DNA of 64,000 nt from Phascolomyces articulosus (GCA_025677815.1 JAIXMP010000019.1:496001-560000); one strand, 5' to 3'; positions 12,698 to 25,660 are shown, counted from the first letter of the stretch. A program made the numbers and translations. The notes: generated by a model from the letters alone, not told the origin.

Positions 12698-15600
12698 TTA
12701 ATCGACCTAGAAGCAGGTATTAAAAACATAATGTCAGTATAATTATATATAAGATGATGTCATGGATGCTCGCTTTTTATGCAAAAATGGATAGGTTACC
12801 TTGACTGCCGAATAGATACGTCTAATCACATTGTAGGTACAGAAAAACCCTAATGAACCTGTGGCAAGTCCCAATAAACCACATCCCATCAGTGTATGTA
12901 CAATATAAATGGCCCCACTTACAACACCTTGTATATCTGTTCGAATCCAGTAGAAAACGATTGCATAACTGTATTTATTTTCAAAAGATGGTTTAGTAAA
13001 ATGAACTTATTTCTCCATACAGAGATTCAGTTATAATCCTTTTTCCTTCCAGTAATAGGTAATAAACTTACATGAACATGTACAAAGAAGATGCTCCTCC
13101 CACAGCAAATGACATCCACCACCAATGATAATCCTAATATATATACATTGATCCATTAGAACACACACATGTATATATATACCTACTCATTATTTTTACA
13201 ATGTTATACTTTACCTCATTACAAAGTTGGAAAAATACTAAAATCACAGATACACAAGCTGTAGCAATACCCAGTAATACACAGGCTGTGATACCATACA
13301 TGATCATTAAATGAATTTCTCCATGCCATAATGATTTTAATAATTCATCATAATCGATAAATACGACAGCAAATGGAATCACGCCACCCACCGCAATACT
13401 AAGAAATATATATATATATTGGAGAACTTCATTAATAAACTTTTCTTATTTCCAATACTATTAAATCCTCCTCCCCAAAAAGACCAATTCAATGACAATT
13501 CTATCCCTCCCTCCCCTCTCCCCAGTGAATTCTTACCTGATACTATAAGTTTGATACCATCGTTTATCGGGTATAAATCTTGGCATTTGTGTTGCACGGG
13601 CTGGATGTTCAATGCGTTCACGTCGATCACCCACAAATGCACCCAAAAAGGTCAATGGCATAGATACCAAGAACCAAACTATAGTCAAAACTAACCAACC
13701 TTTGACAGATATCGCACGTGATGACCGTAAGGACCATGCAAAAAAGCTTTCAATCATTAAACATGAAAAGATGGACCCAGGAACAAGAATTGAAGTCTAA
13801 AATAAGCGAGTCCATATACTTTAATTTTCCCAAATTTCTACAACAAGTAAACAATATCCCTCCCTCCCCTCCCCTCCCACCGATCTAGACTTACCAGTAC
13901 TGTATTGAAAAACCAGGATCGACCACGAAATACCTTATAAATTCTTGAACTGTAATAACCTGCCACAACACTAGATAGACCCCATTCCATCCATTTTTTA
14001 ATTAGTATACAAGGGTTTCCATATCACTCCTTTTTTCTCTTTCATTCATCCAAATCCAAAAAATGATACTTTACGATGTCCAAATATAAGTAGTAGAAGC
14101 AAAGTTTAATAATGCACCAGGTTGAGCAGGATGACAACTACCATAAGCAACACACGCTTTATTTTCCCTCTTATTAGTATTTCAAGTCTTCATAACTATC
14201 TCCTTCGCACGCAAGTAAATTTACCTATTGTAGCAATAAGCGATAATAAAAGTTGCATGCCAGATCCAACAAGAGGGGCTAGTAATCCACCATACATGGG
14301 ACGTCGAAATACATCTCGATGAATTAATCGCCACCCAACCACATCTTCAAAATCATCATAAATTCGATAATCGCTATCTTCATGTACTGGTTGATCCTTT
14401 CGAAGTGTTTTTACTAAAATAATCGATACAACGCCAAGTAATACGAGAACGGTAATAAAGCTATTGATCATGGCATACAAATGGGTATCTGGATTGGGTT
14501 CCATAAGATACATATCCCAACGACCTTGAGGTGTCAATTGTTTCATCTATCATTTCATACATAAGTTCATCTGTTATTGTTCCATATACATCCCCCCTTT
14601 TTTCTTTTCTTGTCCCTCTTCACCTTTGTCATACCTCTTTCCATTTGATGGAGTATGTAAAGGTAACTGATTTTCGTCGTTCAGTTACTTCTTGCATGGT
14701 ATAATCAATAGAAGTACGAGTACATTGACCATTGGCTACACTACAAAAACCCCCATATCATCATCATTTAACATATGAATATCTAAATACCCACTAAAAA
14801 AATCCAACTCATATCCAAAAAAAAATAACTTACGAGTCTGGATAGACTTCAAAACCAACAATTTCAACTTGATCTGTATTAGATTCACATGGTTTGTAAA
14901 GAATATTAAATGTGACATGATTATTGATAAATGCTTGATTGTTCTATTAAAAGAATTTTCACGTTGTTCAACATCCTTTTTCGGGTTTATATATAAATAC
15001 ACGCATTTTTCTTTTTCTTTACACACACACTTTTTGCTAGCTCTTTTTTTTCCCTCTTTTTTTACCTTGATCTGGCCCAATGGAAATCCGACGCGGTAGG
15101 CTCTTGTATTAACTTCATTAGTGTAAGACGCAGTTGCACCAGGTAATCCATCCAACCACCTATAATAAAATACACATGTTTTTTTTTCTGCTTTTAGTTT
15201 TGGGGGACAAAAAAAAAGGAAGAAAGTTTTTAAAATAGGTCCGGGTAAAATATACCATTCTACTTGATAGTCGTCCAATATAAGTTGTTTCGCCACCATG
15301 GCATCTTCAATAGTCCAAGTTTTTGTACAAAGAACATTACAATCGACATTATCGAGTGTTGAAATCTGTGAGAGGTATATATATACAGGTTATATAAAAC
15401 TGTCAATATTTTCCTCCTCTCTCCTCCCCCCCATTTTTAAGTAATAGAGCAAAGAAAAATGAATGTGTTGTGAATACCTTATAGTCACTTTTGACAAGCC
15501 AATCGCCTCTCCAATCTTGATCCACAACAAGCCAATTAGAAAAACGCGATTTATGAGACCAATCTTCATCGGTATAAGGTGGACATATAAATGGTTGAGA

Positions 15601-15789
15601 AGCATATCGATGGGGAAGTTGTATACGTTGTGAAAAAAGTTTGTTGTAATATAAAGGAATTAATTCGCCTTGGTTATAACATGTTTCGACATTTGTTGTA
15701 GTTGTTGCTTGAATAATAGGAATGAATGAGGATATAATAAATAGGCCAATGAAGGAAAGGAGGAGGTGTGCGTGGTGTCGGTTCGACAT
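12698..15789 (-). CDS. TM9SF / nonaspanin (EMP70) endomembrane protein
   Basis: Thirteen exons on the minus strand (5' to 3'): 15478-15789, 15256-15365, 15066-15159, 14834-14943, 14635-14740, 14225-14546, 14075-14156, 13895-13970, 13537-13796, 13215-13398, 13072-13133, 12800-12968, 12698-12706. All joins keep frame, giving 631 aa, typical for the family. A signal peptide (MSNRHHAHLLLSFIGL...) leads a lumenal domain containing a DYQVEWWLDGLPG motif, followed by FTYSIKW, RWDMYL and nine membrane spans, with the conserved KGWLVL, GGVIPF and FFQLCNEDYHWWW motifs. The final exon encodes only Val-Asp-stop, completing a KVD tail. TM9SF proteins cycle in Golgi and endosomes, and a C-terminal KxD/E is a known COPI-binding signal in plant TMN proteins. 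The exon 7 acceptor is AAAG behind a TACTAAT branch-like site. The ATG at 15816 is an alternative start. Confidence 0.92.
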
Positions 15790-18700
15790 GTAAGCGGAAT
15801 GGCAAGTTACCGACAATGCCGAGTGAAAAGAGAAAAAGCGAGTAAAATGGTTGAAAGAAGTTATAATGAAAAAAAAAGTTGTTGTTATAGTTGTTGTTTA
15901 TGAATAAAGGAATGTTTCTGACGTTTTTAATGAACAAAGAAAATAAAATGAGTAATTATGTAAAGAACTGTATGCAAGGATAAAAAAAGGTAGAAGTAAA
16001 AAAAAAAAAAAACTACTATGCATAAACGCGCCCTGCAAAAAAAAAAATATGTGTCTACTTTTTTTTTTGACTATACCATTTACCTTTGAATTTTTTTGTG
16101 AGATAAAAGAAAGAGTGTGGCAACGATAGAAAGTTAAGAAATTCCTTTCTCACCACTAGCCACGACTTTAAATGGGCTTTTTTTTCACTCTTAGCAACTC
16201 ACACATATGTAAAAAGTCAGAGGGTTTAAGTTTCATCCACCACATTTTTTTTTAGTTACACCCGAAACCAAGTGAGCTAATAATTATTATTCACTTGCGG
16301 TCTAATTCAACTAATGATGCAGACTAATAAAACTAGAATAGTTATAACTTAAAACTGTCATTTAGTAACTGTAGATATTAGTTAACATACCACTATCATA
16401 TAACAGTTAGTCTATTAAGAGATTCGATTAGAGAATAGAATGTTGTATTTTATGATAAAAAATGATTGCTTTTTTTTGTGTGATGGTAGTAAATTTATTA
16501 TCTTTTGTATTACATGGAATGATGTAATAAAATGAACCAAATCTCTTTTAATTCGTTCGGATCGGAAGAGAAGAAGTTTATATTATTACTACTATGTCCA
16601 CTAGTAGGGATGATATTCATCCATATTAATTATTAATAAGAATACCACACGCATTACCTGGGAATGTAATAGTAAAGAAATCATAGCTGTTCTTTAAAAT
16701 ACCATGCTTTTTTTTTATTACCTTTTCTAGACAATTTAATTCTTCATTTCTCCTCCTATCTATGTATAATTTTTCCTATTAGATTAATAACTATTACATA
16801 GTTCATGTTTTAGAAGATATAAAAAGTGTAGTGAAAGAAAGAAACTCCAGTAGCTAACAATGGAATATTATAATTCTCAGCTTTTATAGATAGTTATTAT
16901 TATAATCTTATTCACTTTTACTCTGTAAAAATATATTCATATCCAGCCAACAAAAAACCATGTGTTCAATTGTCCATATATGTATCAATTGATATAAGCA
17001 TTTTATTATCCTACCATCTCATATCCAGCTAGTAAACTGAACTTTTCACATATACAATATTTTCATGAATATTCCAAAATATAAAAAGTCATAGATCTTC
17101 ATTATTATTACTACACTCTAATGCTTCCTATAGGTATCTTCTTCCTGAAAATTAAGTTGTCATAGTATGTATATGAGAGCGAAAGGTTTGATGGCTGGAG
17201 ATCTAACAAGAAACAACGACTTTTTTCTCTTCTTCTTTTAATTGCCACCACTTTCCCAAAAAAAAAGAAGTACTACAACCATCGATCCTTTATTATCTTA
17301 CTTTTTATGTTATCCAATATTTTAAATCTACCTATTGGTACTCCTGTTTTAACTCAAAATACATCGATTGCTTTGATCTGAAAGCCACTCAAGCGATCGG
17401 TAGCTCTTCTATAAATTTAAAGAACACTCATCTTCTACCATAACAGATCAACGCATACAAAAATAGACAATTGATACTGGTCAAAGTAGGAAATTTAAAA
17501 CAAAGATAATTGATATGTTGATTATGGAAAAACATTTCTATTGTCATCATAATGGGGTTGGGGGTTGGGGGTTTCATTTGTGACAAAAATATGAAGTAAT
17601 TGATTCTACGTATTTATTTATATATGAAGAAACGTTACTTTTTTAATATCTACAGGTCTTCCTCTATCTTTGTTATATTTAACTATTCTTATATGGTTAT
17701 ATATTACAGCATAAAGTAGCGAACATCCTAATTTTCCATATATAGTAATTTTTCATTCACTTTTTTTTTCTAACGCCTAGAAATTACTTGGCAATGGATT
17801 GCCATGATATCAAATGTTATTTTTTATCCGGTTTCAAACAATTGTAAAATGTGCTCATAAAGGAAGAAGTCATTCATACAAACGTTCAATACAAAGAGCA
17901 TACCAAACCACAAAAGTAAAGTTGTATTTATAGATAAGCCTTTCTTTTTTGACTGAGAATATCAGTATTGACATTTCCAATAGCAGTGGTGATGATCGAC
18001 TCTTCTTCTATAATAAAATAATGTAATATATAGATCCATTGTTCACACGAAGCAGAATAATTAATATCATATATAACAAAAAAAAATTATTTGATCAAGT
18101 ATATATATCTATTATATTGTAAGTAACATTTAAAAATATGTTGCAAAATATATAATGATGTGGTTTCTTTTCTTATTAATTACTCTTGTACGTATCATGT
18201 GTATTGGAATCAAAAGGATGTTTATACGTAATGTGTTAATTATTTATTTCCGCCCATAAAGAAAATACATTGTATGTAATATAAAAATAATGATAATAAC
18301 ATACAGAGTATATAGTGAGATATATTCTGATATAACAACAATGAGAAACTATAGATTTTCTTTAATGCATAACTCTTCCCTACCGCAGTAATGGACCATC
18401 ATCTTATTTTTTACTGTATATTTATTCATTTTATACTACTAATAAATATGCCATGAAAATACTTTTAGAGTAGAATATATATCTTTATAATGATCATCCT
18501 CTACAATTTTTTTTTAAATAGTGGATCTAAAGACTATACCTTATGCAAGAAATGAAAATGGTCTACAATTTTATCGAATTTATATAAATTACTGTAAAAG
18601 AGATACGTTTATTGTTATTATATTTCATTGTTTACATAGTACATTATATATATATTATTATAAAAGATACATGATATACAGCAATGAGAACGAAGTATAG

Positions 18701-19153
18701 TACATCTACAATTTAGAATGCTTGTGCTTTTGAGTTGATCTATTCTAACATAGGTACCATTTTATGCTTTATTATGAAGTATCTATCATTATTTTTCATT
18801 CATCTCGAATAAAAATGAGTAGTGGTAATAAAATAACTAAAATAACCTGACCAGGATAACTTTATTAAAATGAAATATCATTTTCAAGGTTATATGGGAT
18901 GGTAAATATATTGGTATATATACGGTAAAATTCTATAATATCACGTATTATCAATTGTTGAATGCGGTCTAGTTTTAACACTGGCTATGCTAGTTTATAA
19001 GCTAGACTGTTTTTATTATGCTCTTTCTCGTATTGCTTTTCATGAATTAATAAACGTTTTGCAGCTATAAAGTCACTATTGATATATAAAAAAAAGTCTC
19101 AGAATCGAAATTATAATACCAGAGTCTTTTACTTAACAGAGTTATTAAAAAAG
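15790..19153. other. Long AT-rich intergenic region
   Basis: About 3.3 kb with dense stops in every frame and no open stretch with gene character. It contains T/A runs and a G-rich blip (GGGGTTGGGGGTTGGGGGTTT) near 17552-17572. Left end is the TM9SF promoter. I see no RNA gene in it, but a structured RNA of unknown type could be missed by eye. Confidence 0.4.
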
Positions 19154-19646
19154 TTACCACTTCACACTAATATATTCATATACAGAGCGATTTTTATGTA
19201 ATCGACAACTCGTCGAATGATATTTTGATAAATGTTGTTTGATTTTGTCCTGTGTCCCATAAGTTTCAGCTATAATGGTTGAATATCGAGGTTCTTGAAA
19301 CCGATGTGCTTCTGTCAACTCATATCCATAGATAGCAAATGTTATTATTGAAGCAGTGAGATGATGCTCATATGCATAATGTTCTTCTTTTTTAAGTTTA
19401 AATACAACAACATCTTGATCATTTTCCTTTGTTGGAACTCTATAGAAAAGAATGTGATCATGTTATTCTATACGTTATTATATATCAACTACACAAAACT
19501 TACAATCCTGCATTTTTCAGATCTTTAAACTCATCAAAAATTTCCTGACGTCGTTTCATAATAAAATTTACATCGTCCTTCAGGGCGAAAACAAAATTTT
19601 CTATTTCTTGAATAGAGCGTACAGATGATTGTTGTGGAGTGGACAT
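19154..19646 (-). CDS. Uncharacterised small protein, local family member A
   Basis: Two exons, 19504-19646 and 19154-19439 (donor GTAAGT, acceptor CTATAG), give 142 aa. I do not recognise the family. It is one of four related genes in 5 kb: exon 1 has nearly the same length as its relatives (143 versus 140 nt) and ends in the same phase. Exon 2 has an EHHL block after a charged stretch and a later IKQHLSKYHSTSCRLH block that lines up with IQDYLVTHGRAFCRDH of member C. The protein is charged, probably helical, without signal peptide or membrane segment. Unlike C it lacks the third exon and ends ISVKW. Function unknown. Confidence 0.6.
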
Positions 19647-19860
19647 TTGGGAATAATAGTGCTTTTAAAAATCTTTGAATAATAATAAGATAAAAGTACT
19701 ACTAATCTTTGAATTGTTGTAGTACTGTTTCTTGTTGATTCGTTAGTAGGAATGGGGAAGGTCAGAAAAAAAATGAATGGACATTTATATATTCTTCTAA
19801 AATGCATTTGATTTATTTTCTTCGTATTTCAAGAAAAAAAAAAAGAGAGCATAATGAAAT

Positions 19861-20514
19861 GCTTTTGAGAATGACAAACAAAGATTATTGCCTTTCACAA
19901 GAACAATGTTGGGATGTTTCAGTTTTCTTTAATAAAAATCGTTGAGGTATCTTCATTGTTCTTTCGGGAAATTTTGCTATAATTACAGAATTGTATTTAC
20001 ATGTTAATGCTCCAATTGGTCTATCCAAGTAGTATTGTACCTCTTAAGACTAGAAGAAACTTATATATTGTTGTTGAAGAGCTAATTTTTACATCATTGG
20101 CCTATTTTTTATTTACCATTGGTAGCAAAATATCAGTTACTGCTTAAGCTTTCACCTTTGATCAATAAAACTGGTTTTATTATTGCTGCTAAAGACATAG
20201 ATTAAGATATCACCTTACTATACAATATCCCTTATATTGATCCCATTATATTTGTAGCAGCAGAACAAACTGCTATGTATTTACTCAGGTCAACATTGAA
20301 GGGTGCTGACAAAAGAGTGTGAATGAAATTACCATATATGGTAATACCAGGCAGTAAGCATTCAATCATTAGTACTGCTACAATACATTATGCTAATACT
20401 TTCAAAGCATCATGTCAGTTTACTATTATTACTATCTATGAAATATACCATGGTAATATTAAAAGTATTTATTTATTCAAAATATCAGTCGGAAAGAAAT
20501 GGTGTTTCTAATAA
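19861..20514 (+). pseudogene. Possible decayed coding region, family not recognised
   Basis: From about 20120 to 20514 one + frame stays open apart from two stops (TAA near 20203, TGA near 20321). It reads with protein-like composition: LLLKLSPLINKTGFIIAAKD, then PYIDPIIFVAAEQTAMYLL, then MVIPGSKHSIISTATIHYAN. The stretch 19861-20060 also reads in another frame with a few stops. In DNA this AT-rich, so long an almost-open stretch suggests a degraded gene. I cannot name a family, and chance is not excluded. Confidence 0.3.
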
Positions 20515-20666
20515 AAGTATCTTCTAATCTTTTAGGATTCTTGAAAGTTGTTACTGTCCTTTTAATTAAAATTGTATATCCCATTTTTCATTCTATCTTT
20601 ATGGTCTTCTTGATATTCCTCTTCTTTTATCCTACATTTTTCGATTTTCTGCAACTCACTATTAGG

Positions 20667-21332
20667 TTACCATTCGACCAGTAAATAAATTAAAAAAACA
20701 GTCGTAAGTACCATGTCAGCCAAATTATTAGTTCAATATATAAATAGTAGTATTGATAAGCAATAATTCTACGTACTCTTCTGATTTAATAATTATATCT
20801 CCTTCCTCTAAATCTTGGTTTGGATGAGAAACGCATAAAGTGTGGAGATTTGCTAATAGATAATCTTGTATAATGTCCTCCACATGTTTAATCGCATTTT
20901 CTGAAAGTGCTCGTTGAATACTTGGATTAATGGCCTTTCCTTCTTGTACCTCATATTTCTTTATCGCCAACTTGTATTTCATGGGACGCAAGTGATGTTC
21001 GAATACACGGTGGTCGTCTTGTAAATTAAGATACTGGTCTCGAATCTCTTTTGCTACCTCATTGGTATATAACAGCAACAATCAAAAAGAGTATCAGTAT
21101 ATTTCAATATATATAACATTGGTTATCAAAGTTGATATATAAAAATACTCTATAAAAAAACTATCCAAATTATATAAAAAAAAGAAACTTACATCCTATT
21201 ATTGCTCATCATATAATTAAAACGTGAAGGAAAATCTGAAAATTGTTGCATAGTGGCTCTTATTTCAACCTCTAAATCTGAAGTCCATTCCTGTACTTCA
21301 TTATAAATTGGGGCACGTCTCGGATTGCACAT
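20667..21332 (-). pseudogene. Local family member B, both splice acceptors non-canonical
   Basis: Exon 1 is 21193-21332 (140 nt, exactly the length in member C) and ends at a perfect GTAAGT donor. Exon 2 (20777-21064) contains the best family block: HRVFEHHLRPMKYKLA, then VEDIIQDYLLANLHTLC, then HPNQDLEEGDIIIKSEE. It ends at GTACGT where C has GTATGT. A short exon 3 (20667-20730) keeps the LAD core of C exon 3. No AG lies where either acceptor must be: in-frame joining at the positions homologous to C needs introns ending in AC both times. No other single-intron acceptor restores exon 2 frame. Read with AC ends it would make about 163 aa. I call it a probable pseudogene; functional GT-AC introns are the alternative. 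Role unknown. Confidence 0.55.
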
Positions 21333-22935
21333 TGAAAAATAATACTTTTTGATTGAGAATAAAAAGGTGATGTAAAGGACTATATTGGGTTGTGTTGTAA
21401 TGAAGTCAGTTTGTTTTTGATAAAGTGATATGTAAATCTCAGGAAAAATACGTTGGTATTTATATATACTTCTATAAAGGTTGGGTTCATTCTATCTCAA
21501 AAGAAAATATCAATTATGCTCGGGACATTCATGGATGAAATAATAAATTTTTGTTATTTAGTTCACACCATAAAAAATTATTCCAAGAAAATAATGATAA
21601 AAGTAACTTGGTATTAATGAAATAATTGAACACGACCATCATTTGTCTTCGATGAAAATTTATTGCACTTAATATATAACAAGGTACATACATAATTAAT
21701 ACTACGTACCATTATGATTTAATCGATAGGATGAATTTCTTTTGTATAAATAATAGCCATTTTTTTCTTTTATACCCCAATATTAAAGGGGGTTCATTTT
21801 TAAAATCGTAGTGATATCGTACTTCAATCAAACCTTATAACCTACATCGTTGTTGTTCATAGAAAAACTTGCATAATAATACTTAACAGAAAGATCTTTA
21901 TTCCAGTATCATTATATGTAGTTGCTTTGAAAGAAAAAAAAAAGACCAATATAATAGATAAAGATAAAAAGAAAAGCAGGAAAAACCGAATTTTATCACG
22001 GTGAAGAAGATATTGTCAACATGAACATTTCTGTACTAAAAACATCAACTCAAAGATAAACCTTTCTTTCCCATTTATGATATGTATAAATATTAGATAT
22101 GTCAATTTTACTGCACAGAATACTACCACTGTCCAAAGTTGTTATTATATAATATGTTGTAAAGCAATAGTACCATCATCACTCTATCTCTTGCTCCTTT
22201 GTCTGCTGTTGCTGATATCATTGTAGTCCTGTCATTATTATCACAATGACTTCTTTTATCTACATTATTATAATTCATGGTAAAAATTGATGGACACGTA
22301 GGTAGTAATCATATTTTTCCGTTACTATAAATGAAACATAAAAATATATTATTTTTTGTTATAATTATCACCAAGAGGAAAACATCAATGTATACTACTG
22401 ATTAAAGCTATACATTTATATTATACACACAACAATATCTGGTTGTTATGCCAAAGAAATAAAGGCTTTTTATCTGATGTAATTGATTGCTGTTTGAAAC
22501 ATGCATGGAGATAACACTTGATTTATTCACAAACAAAGAAACCGACAATATTGCTGCAATTATTTATTCTCTTCAATTTATCCACTCATAATTATAGGTA
22601 TTAAAGAAAAAGTTCAATAAAAAAAAATAGTTCACTCTTCATTGTTCAATAAAAAAATTTGATTACCAAGATTCCATATCATTGTTCCTCCCCTAGAAAC
22701 ATTTTTTGTGGTCATGGTACGTAAAATGAAACTCTTTAGCATCACTAGTGCATTATTTTGTCATATAATGAGTTGGAAAATTTATTAATGTATATAAATA
22801 CTCATCCGTTTTTTCATGGTTATCTTACTCAATTCACTACAACCAAACTTAACGCTACTATTACAAAACAATACTTATTACTATATTATTACACTCGTTT
22901 TTTTTTTCATTATACAATAAAACTACTATTCAATA
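21333..22935. other. Intergenic between divergent family members B and C
   Basis: AT-rich spacer holding the promoters of the divergent B (-) and C (+) genes. No open stretch of gene character. Long runs of A/T and pieces such as the T run near 22896 are unremarkable. Confidence 0.4.
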
Positions 22936-23634
22936 ATGGTCATTGCTGAGGAACCACGCAGTTTTGCAGAAATCGAGGGATGGATTTCTACCTTAGGAGC
23001 TAGAATCAGAGAATCCATTCAAACACATTCCGGTTTCTCTACTCTTTATGACGATATGATAAACAATGATATGCTGTAAGACTTACATATTATTATATTA
23101 ACGGGATGCTTTATCTATAACATGCTAAATTCATTAATACATTCATTCTAATATTTATATTATTTTATAGCCCACAACATACACAGGAAGATCAAAATCA
23201 ATTTGTAGTTTTAAGCCAGGAGCACCATGTATTCGAACATTTCTTGCGTACAATGAAATTTGAATTAGCCAAAGAGAAACATAGTGTACTGACAATCCTA
23301 AGCCCAAATGACCCTCAACGAGAAATTTCTTTGAATACCATCGAAGATTTGGAACAAACAATTCAAGATTATCTAGTAACCCATGGTCGTGCATTTTGTC
23401 GAGATCATCCTAATCATGATGCTGAGGAAGGATTTATTGTTATTGAATCAGAAGAGTATGTAAAAACTGTTCATATATCCATTATCATTAAGTTATATAT
23501 TATAGTGCGTTTATATATACTAAAACCATATAATTATTAGTGAATTAGCAGACATCACAAGACGTAGTGATCAAGAAGAAGCATTTCAACAATCCCATAG
23601 AGACCAAGTTGAAAGATTGCGAAACAATAATTAA
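22936..23634 (+). CDS. Uncharacterised small protein, local family member C
   Basis: Three exons, 22936-23075, 23171-23455 and 23541-23634, with canonical GTAAG/TATAG and GTATGT/TTATTAG signals, give 172 aa. It is the intact-looking reference copy of the local family. Exon 1 (MVIAEEPRSFAEIEGW...) has an amphipathic helical look. Exon 2 carries QEHHVFEHFLR, then IQDYLVTHGRAFCRDHP and AEEGFIVIESEE. Exon 3 is charged (DELADITRRSDQEEAF...) and ends LRNNN. There is no signal peptide or membrane span, so it is probably cytosolic or nuclear. I do not recognise a known domain. Members A and B lie upstream on the opposite strand and relic D lies 400 bp downstream. Confidence 0.7.
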
Positions 23635-24020
23635 TATTCACAGCATATAACAATAGCCAACAAAAGTAACAACGTAGAGAATAGCTAGTATTATCTACCA
23701 TTTCCTTATAATTCTTTAAAAACCATTATAATAATAAACTAAGGAACATTAAATTCTTTTATAAAAATAGCATATGCTTAAAAAAGAGTTAGGTATGCTC
23801 ATGCTCGGTAATAATCGTACAATTAAATTTCTCAAATTGATCATCTTTGTTAAAACACTTTGCTGCCTGGATGTATGAATACGTTATTATTATGTTTTCA
23901 AATATGGTAAATACTGTATATTAAAAATTATTTACTAATATAGTAAACCTATTGTAAATAGTTATTAGGTATGAGAAATGAAAGTAAATCAAAATTCATC
24001 AAATATAGTACTAATATAAA

Positions 24021-24584
24021 GATTGTGGAGAGAGAAATAATGCAAATTCCACTATTACAGAACAGAAACAAGTTACAACAGCAACAGAATAATGAGTTTA
24101 TATATACCCCTCTACGTACGAGAGATTATTAAAGATTGATTGGATAGTTTCAATTTGCATTTGAACATCACGTACTTGTTTAGTGTAAAATAGCAATTAG
24201 CAATAGAGAAACATTTTACATGTACAAGGTTACCCTTTTATGATTCTCGACTATAATATTTCCATTTCAAGTAAAGCAATGACACCTTTGGAGCTGATGA
24301 TAGAAGATTGGGCTATTTATTATCGCACGCCAAATGATGTTGCATGCGGATACAACCAAGTGAAGAAGAAGAAGATAAGGACAGGATGAATATTAAAATA
24401 GATACGGAAGTAATAATTTTTATTAAATTATTTAATTATTTAGTATAGTATATCGATGAGAGTTTACTGTCTTCATTTAACTGCCAATACTAACAATATT
24501 ATGTGCAGTGATTCGGAGGATGTCCCAGATTTTAGAGTTAAAGAAGATCAATTTGAACAAGGACGTGTACAAAGAAATGAATAA
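24021..24584 (+). pseudogene. Local family member D, decayed copy
   Basis: A broken relative of member C on the same strand. Near 24150 the DNA reads AFEHHVLV, a stop, then KIAISNRETF, matching VFEHFLRTMKFELAKEK of C. Near 24310 it reads YLLSHAK, a stop, C, matching YLVTHGRAFC. A SEEEEDKDRMNIKIDTE stretch follows, matching the acidic end of C exon 2, but the donor region is altered and loses phase. The last exon (24509-24584, acceptor GTGCAG) is still fully readable in the expected phase: SEDVPDFRVKEDQFEQGRVQ and a TAA stop. At least two in-frame stops make it a pseudogene. The left edge is approximate. Confidence 0.6.
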
Positions 24585-24689
24585 TTGGATCATTGTATAT
24601 ACTTTATTTAGATAGAAAGGCAACTATAGAATATAGTAGCACGTAATAATTATATCGATACGTAAATTGTTGTATTGCCAAAAAAAACC

Positions 24690-25660
24690 CTAATCCCGTC
24701 ATTCTTTCTTGATCCATATTCCCACACCATTGGCTCGAACAACACTCCTCGAAAAAATAAATAAATAAATAAATAAAAAAGCCATGATAACACATGCCTT
24801 GTTCCATTATCATCATCATCATCATCATCATCATAATCCAATCCATGTTCGATCCGTTATCCTCTTTCCTCTTTCCAATATAAATAAATATAACCGTCAT
24901 ACATGTTCGGGAAAGTCATAAGAAAGGAAAATATTTGATTAGCATCATGCATCTCATTGAACACATCCCGGTTTCCAATGACAACATTTTTTTTCCCACA
25001 TGAGCCCCTTTCGACGATCGAAAAATTGTGTCTACGTACCGTTGTTATCATCACCATTTTCATCATGATAATGCTATTGATCGACTGTAAGTTTTCATCC
25101 AATCCATCCGATTGACCCCCTGGTATTGCCATGTTTCTCCAGATTTACTGTAACATCTACATAAAATCATGGTCCTTACACACACGTATTGGAATGATCA
25201 TGCTTGAAGGTCGAGTGATGCACATTGTAATATGCTAGCATGAGGCCAGAATTGTTGTTGTTGTTGTTGTTTTTCGCGACTGCTGTTCACTTGATAGTTT
25301 AGACCGATAAAAAAAAAGATGAGCCATTTTCCATGGATACTATGAAAACTGTTTCATCCTGTTACAAATAGAAAAAAAGGATCCCGACTTTGAAAGAAAG
25401 AAAAAGATATATAGTTATATACCCAAAAGTTGATAGCCCAAATTGCAAGTGGATTAGGCTCCCTACGATAATGATGACGCGTCCCAGTGTTAGTTGACAA
25501 AAGTGAAGATTGAGATTGCCAAGTCTCTTTTGAATCGGTTGTCAAGTTTGGTCAAGAAAAAAAATATATTACGCGTGTATATTTGCTATCGCAACAGGAT
25601 ATTTGGTTTCGTAACAGGACAAGTGGAAAGGTATCAACTGAATAGATGGCCATGACATGG
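24690..25660. repeat. Dispersed ~1 kb repeat, copy 1
   Basis: Diverged but collinear with 30880-31700 in the same orientation. Shared landmarks in order are CATTGGCT, CCATGATAACAC, a CATCATG-ATAA block, TGCCATGTTTCTCCAG, GTTGTTGTTGT followed by TCGCGACTGCTG, an A-run with GAGCCATTTTC, and a CAAGTTTG block. It also contains the microsatellites (ATAA)n near 24756 and (CAT)n at about 24810-24833. No protein of transposon type is visible, so it is probably a non-autonomous element or an old segmental duplication. Edges are approximate. Confidence 0.55.

Noticed and set aside
17552..17572. GGGGTTGGGGGTTGGGGGTTT resembling telomeric or G-quadruplex DNA
   Set aside because: Only about three irregular G runs, single occurrence, too short to call an interstitial telomere.
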